NCBI GenBank assembly: GCA_049421025.1
Contig: JBMSMG010000075.1
Location: 1-7,473 of the forward strand
Length of the DNA stretch: 7,473 nucleotides
Direction: 5' to 3'
Origin: RGUW01 sp049421025
GTDB lineage: Bacteria > Cyanobacteriota > Cyanobacteriia > PCC-6307 > Cyanobiaceae
Shown here piece by piece: positions 5,506-7,473 of this stretch. The notes under the pieces were generated by a model that ran no database searches, was not told the origin of the DNA, and saw only the letters and a program-made list of their open reading frames with translations. Each line of letters starts with the position of its first letter. The stretch's first letter is position 1. A program made the position numbers and the translations under genes.

Positions 5506-6087
5506 ATGGCCGACCGTCTCGACCTGCAGCTGATCTCGGCCGCCCTGCGCCGCATGGGCTGGGTGCGGTTCTGGGCCCAGGTGGTGCTGGGGGTGGTCGT
5601 GGTGGGGGTGCTGCTGTTCAACAACATTGGTGGGCGGCTGGCGGCCAATTCGTCGCGGGCGCTGGGCCTCGGTCCTGGTATTTCGCTGACCACGCTTGCC
5701 TTTTTGCTGCTGCTGTGGTGCATCTGGCACAGCTGGAATGTCGTGCGCTACGGCCGCGCCCTCAACTCAACGGCACGCCCCAGCAAGGGTGAAACCGCCC
5801 AAATGCTCAAGCGCGGCCTGCTGGCCGATCTGGTGGGGGTGACCCTGGCCGTGGTGGGGTATCAGTCGCTGGCGGGCAGCCTGTTCGTGCAGGCCTCCCA
5901 GCAGGTGCCGGGCTTTTTCGGCGCGCAGATTCAAGCTGCGCCAGGGGCCGGCGGCCGCGTGATCGGCCTGCCGATCACCTCGATCGAAATGCTCTCGGTG
6001 CTGGGCAACACCCAGGTGCTGTTTGCGCACCTGATCGGGCTCTGGATCAGCCTGTGGCTGCTGCAGCGCATCTACCGCCCCAGCTGA
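5506..6087 (+). CDS. DUF3611 membrane protein, PIC1/Tic21-like
   Basis: This 193-residue integral membrane protein is of the DUF3611 family, the cyanobacterial relatives of chloroplast inner-envelope PIC1/Tic21. That plant protein has been described as an iron permease and as an import component, so a role in metal transport here is inference. It begins MADRLDLQLISAALRRMGWV, then has four hydrophobic spans at about 20-40, 56-76, 105-125 and 165-188. The conserved RMGWVRFWAQ, PSKGETAQMLKRGLLADLVG and LGNTQVLFAHLIGLWISLWLL blocks are all visible. The ATG at 5506 is chosen because the family start fits; the frame is open upstream well into ribF, but that part reads as antisense of ribF. Its last 16 bases overlap the 3' end of surE tail to tail. 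Confidence 0.9.
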   Translation: MADRLDLQLISAALRRMGWVRFWAQVVLGVVVVGVLLFNNIGGRLAANSSRALGLGPGISLTTLAFLLLLWCIWHSWNVVRYGRALNSTARPSKGETAQMLKRGLLADLVGVTLAVVGYQSLAGSLFVQASQQVPGFFGAQIQAAPGAGGRVIGLPITSIEMLSVLGNTQVLFAHLIGLWISLWLLQRIYRPS

Positions 6088-6872
6088 GGCAACGGCGGCA
6101 ACGCGGCCGCCTCACCCCGCCAGAACAGCTCGGGCTGCAGCGGTGTAAGCGACACCCCGCCAGCGGCCACATGGGCCACATCAATAGGCCAGTCGGCAGG
6201 GCCTGCGACCTGGGCCTCGAGGTCATTGGCCACCTCGCCGGCCAGCCAGAAATAGGTGCGCCCGCGCGGATCGACCCGCTCCACAAACTGATCGGTGTAG
6301 CGGCGCACCGCCTTGCGGCACCAGCGCAGAGCGCCGATCTGCGGCTCTGGCAAGGGGGGCACGTTGAGGTTCAGCAGGGTGTTGGCCGGCCAACCCTGTT
6401 GCATCATCTGCTCGGCGACATCGAGGGCGATCGCCGCCGCCGGCTCGAACTGGCGCCACTGAAAGTCGGCGCTGCTGACCGCCAGGGCCGGCAGCCCCTC
6501 AATCGTGCCCTCCATGGCGGCGCTGACCGTGCCCGAATACAGGGTGTCGGTGCCCAGGTTGGGGCCATGGTTGATGCCCGAGAGCACCAGATCAGGCCAC
6601 TCGTCGAGCAGGGCAAACAGGGCCAGCTTGACGCAGTCACTGGGGGTGCCGCTGCAGGCCCAGGCGCGCACACCTGGTGCAAACAACTCATCGGCACGCT
6701 CGGCCCGCAGCGGGGTCTGCAGCGTCAGCCCGTGGCCGGTGGCCGAGCGCTCTTGATCGGGGCACACCACACTCACCTGGTGGCCCCGCGCGAGCGCCTC
6801 AGCCGCCAGGGCGCGAATGCCACCGGCAAAGACCCCATCGTCGTTGCTGATCAAGATCTTGAGCGGGGCCAT
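6072..6872 (-). CDS. surE: 5'/3'-nucleotidase SurE
   Basis: SurE is a metal-dependent nucleoside monophosphate phosphatase (with exopolyphosphatase activity in some members) tied to stationary-phase survival and nucleotide balance. Numbering from the chosen ATG, the 266-residue protein has the metal motif ISNDDG with Asp11 and Asp12, Ser43 in CPDQERSATGHG, and Asn101 in LSGINHGPNLG. The further family blocks ACSGTPSDCVKLAL and SGTVSAAMEGTIEGLPALAVS are present, so the active site is complete. Start choice: two ATGs 15 bases apart (6887 and 6872) give MAPLAMAPLKIL or MAPLKIL. I favour 6872, which leaves the short leader usual before the first strand. The frame is open further upstream to 6968, which would overlap pheS and is unlikely. 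It overlaps the convergent DUF3611 gene by 16 bases and diverges from pheS. Confidence 0.94.
   Translation of the reverse strand: MAPLKILISNDDGVFAGGIRALAAEALARGHQVSVVCPDQERSATGHGLTLQTPLRAERADELFAPGVRAWACSGTPSDCVKLALFALLDEWPDLVLSGINHGPNLGTDTLYSGTVSAAMEGTIEGLPALAVSSADFQWRQFEPAAAIALDVAEQMMQQGWPANTLLNLNVPPLPEPQIGALRWCRKAVRRYTDQFVERVDPRGRTYFWLAGEVANDLEAQVAGPADWPIDVAHVAAGGVSLTPLQPELFWRGEAAALPPLPQLGR
6427..6434. repeat. HIP1 palindrome GCGATCGC
   Basis: This second exact HIP1 octamer lies inside surE. Two in 7.5 kb is more than base composition alone would lead one to expect, and fits a cyanobacterium whose genome carries HIP1. Confidence 0.7.
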
Positions 6873-6958
6873 CGCCAGCGGTGCCATCGAGCCGCAGGCT
6901 AGGGATGGGAGCGCTTGAGACCGCTGCTTACAGTCGCCCCATCTAGCGGCGGCCTGTT
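6873..6958. promoter_or_regulatory. Divergent surE / pheS intergenic region
   Basis: These 86 bases lie between the divergent starts of surE and pheS and should contain both promoters. The best plus-strand -10 candidate is TACAGT at 6929-6934. TTGAGA at 6915-6920 is too close to act as its -35, so the assignment is weak. An in-frame TAG at 6944-6946 fixes the pheS start downstream. No hairpin or attenuator-like leader peptide was seen. Confidence 0.35.
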
Positions 6959-7473
6959 GTGAGCGCAACGATCACCCTGAGCCAGCTCAGTGAGCAGCTG
7001 GAGAGCCTCGAAGCTGAAGCGAGCCGCAGCATCGAAGCCGCCACCACCACCGCCGAGCTCGAAGAGTTGCGCATTGCCCTGTTGGGCAAAAAGGGCCGGC
7101 TCTCTGCCGTGCTGGGGGCCATGGGCAAGCTGAGCGCCGATGAGCGTCCCCTCGTTGGCCAGCGGGCCAATGTGCTCAAAGAGCAGGTGCAATCGCTGCT
7201 GACAAGCCGGCTGAGCACGCTTCAGCAGGCGCTCATGGAGGCCAAGATCTCCAGCGAAACCCTCGATGTGACGGTGCCGAGCAGCTACGTGCGGCCGGGG
7301 CATCGCCACCCGTTGATCAGCACGATCGAAGAGATCGTCGACATCTTTTCCGGGCTTGGTTATCGGGTCTCTGAAGGCCCAGAGATCGAAACCGATTACT
7401 ACAACTTCACGGCCCTCAACATCCCGCCGCACCACCCGGCCCGCGACATGCAGGACACCTTCTATTTGGAGGA
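6959..7473 (+). CDS. pheS: Phenylalanyl-tRNA synthetase alpha subunit PheS (5' part)
   Basis: PheS is the catalytic subunit of the cytosolic alpha2-beta2 enzyme that charges tRNA-Phe. Only the first 171 codons are in the window, about half of the usual length of around 335 residues. The start is a GTG at 6959, the only usable one because an in-frame TAG lies five codons upstream. Residues 1-95 form the long helical coiled-coil arm that contacts tRNA, rich in Glu, Leu and Gln (LSEQLESLEAEASRSIEA) and including ELRIALLGKKGRLSAVL. The class II catalytic domain begins with RPGHRHPL (His117-Leu119) and motif 1 (STIEEIVDIFSGLGYRVSEG). TALNIPPHHPARDMQDTFYL, typical of PheS, ends the window. The reading frame is intact throughout. 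Confidence 0.96.
   Translation, partial: MSATITLSQLSEQLESLEAEASRSIEAATTTAELEELRIALLGKKGRLSAVLGAMGKLSADERPLVGQRANVLKEQVQSLLTSRLSTLQQALMEAKISSETLDVTVPSSYVRPGHRHPLISTIEEIVDIFSGLGYRVSEGPEIETDYYNFTALNIPPHHPARDMQDTFYLE

Noticed and set aside
6054..6902. Plus-strand frame opposite surE
   Set aside because: It has no family features and is explained by codon bias of the well-supported surE gene on the other strand.
6899..7435. Minus-strand frame opposite pheS
   Set aside because: It is a shadow of pheS, whose motifs and start are clear. The product has no recognisable domain.
1..7473. Mobile element, CRISPR array, defence system or biosynthetic cluster
   Set aside because: No transposase, integrase, regularly spaced repeats, terminal inverted repeats or composition break was seen. 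The genes are core cyanobacterial functions.

Overview
The window is GC-rich, tightly packed chromosomal DNA from a unicellular cyanobacterium. The best guess is a Cyanobium / high-GC Synechococcus type. Three cyanobacterial families point this way: a LarB protein of the kind called circadian phase modifier CpmA in Synechococcus, a DUF3611 protein related to chloroplast PIC1/Tic21, and a DUF1517 Gly-rich membrane protein. The two-domain thiamine phosphate synthase, the lack of clear Shine-Dalgarno sites and two HIP1 octamers (GCGATCGC) fit as well. No tRNA, rRNA, CRISPR array, transposase, phage gene or toxin-antitoxin pair was seen.

Left block, plus strand: ispF, a secreted or anchored TIGR03792-type protein, and larB/cpmA are joined by two ATGA stop/start overlaps and should form one operon. 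A 52-codon minus-strand ORF overlaps the end of larB tail to tail. Middle block, minus strand: thiE (with an N-terminal ThiD2-like domain), thiS and a DUF1517 gene are closely spaced, with a 1-base thiE/thiS overlap and 12 bases between thiS and the DUF1517 gene. This is a thiamine unit carrying a membrane-protein gene of unrelated or unknown role.

Right block, alternating strands: a 39-codon single-span membrane peptide (plus) diverges from thiE and overlaps the 3' end of ribF (minus). A PIC1-like permease gene (plus) diverges from ribF and overlaps the 3' end of surE (minus). pheS (plus) diverges from surE and runs off the window.

Most genes are housekeeping: isoprenoid precursors (ispF), thiamine (thiE, thiS), flavin cofactors (ribF), nucleotide phosphatase (surE) and tRNA charging (pheS). 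I found no convincing new multi-gene system. The points most worth a second look are two unlisted small ORFs, a ThiS ending in Gly-Gly-Gly-Ser instead of Gly-Gly, a RibF tail that lies entirely antisense to the small membrane peptide, a 15-bp tandem repeat behind a signal peptide, and three convergent overlaps that leave no room for ordinary terminators.
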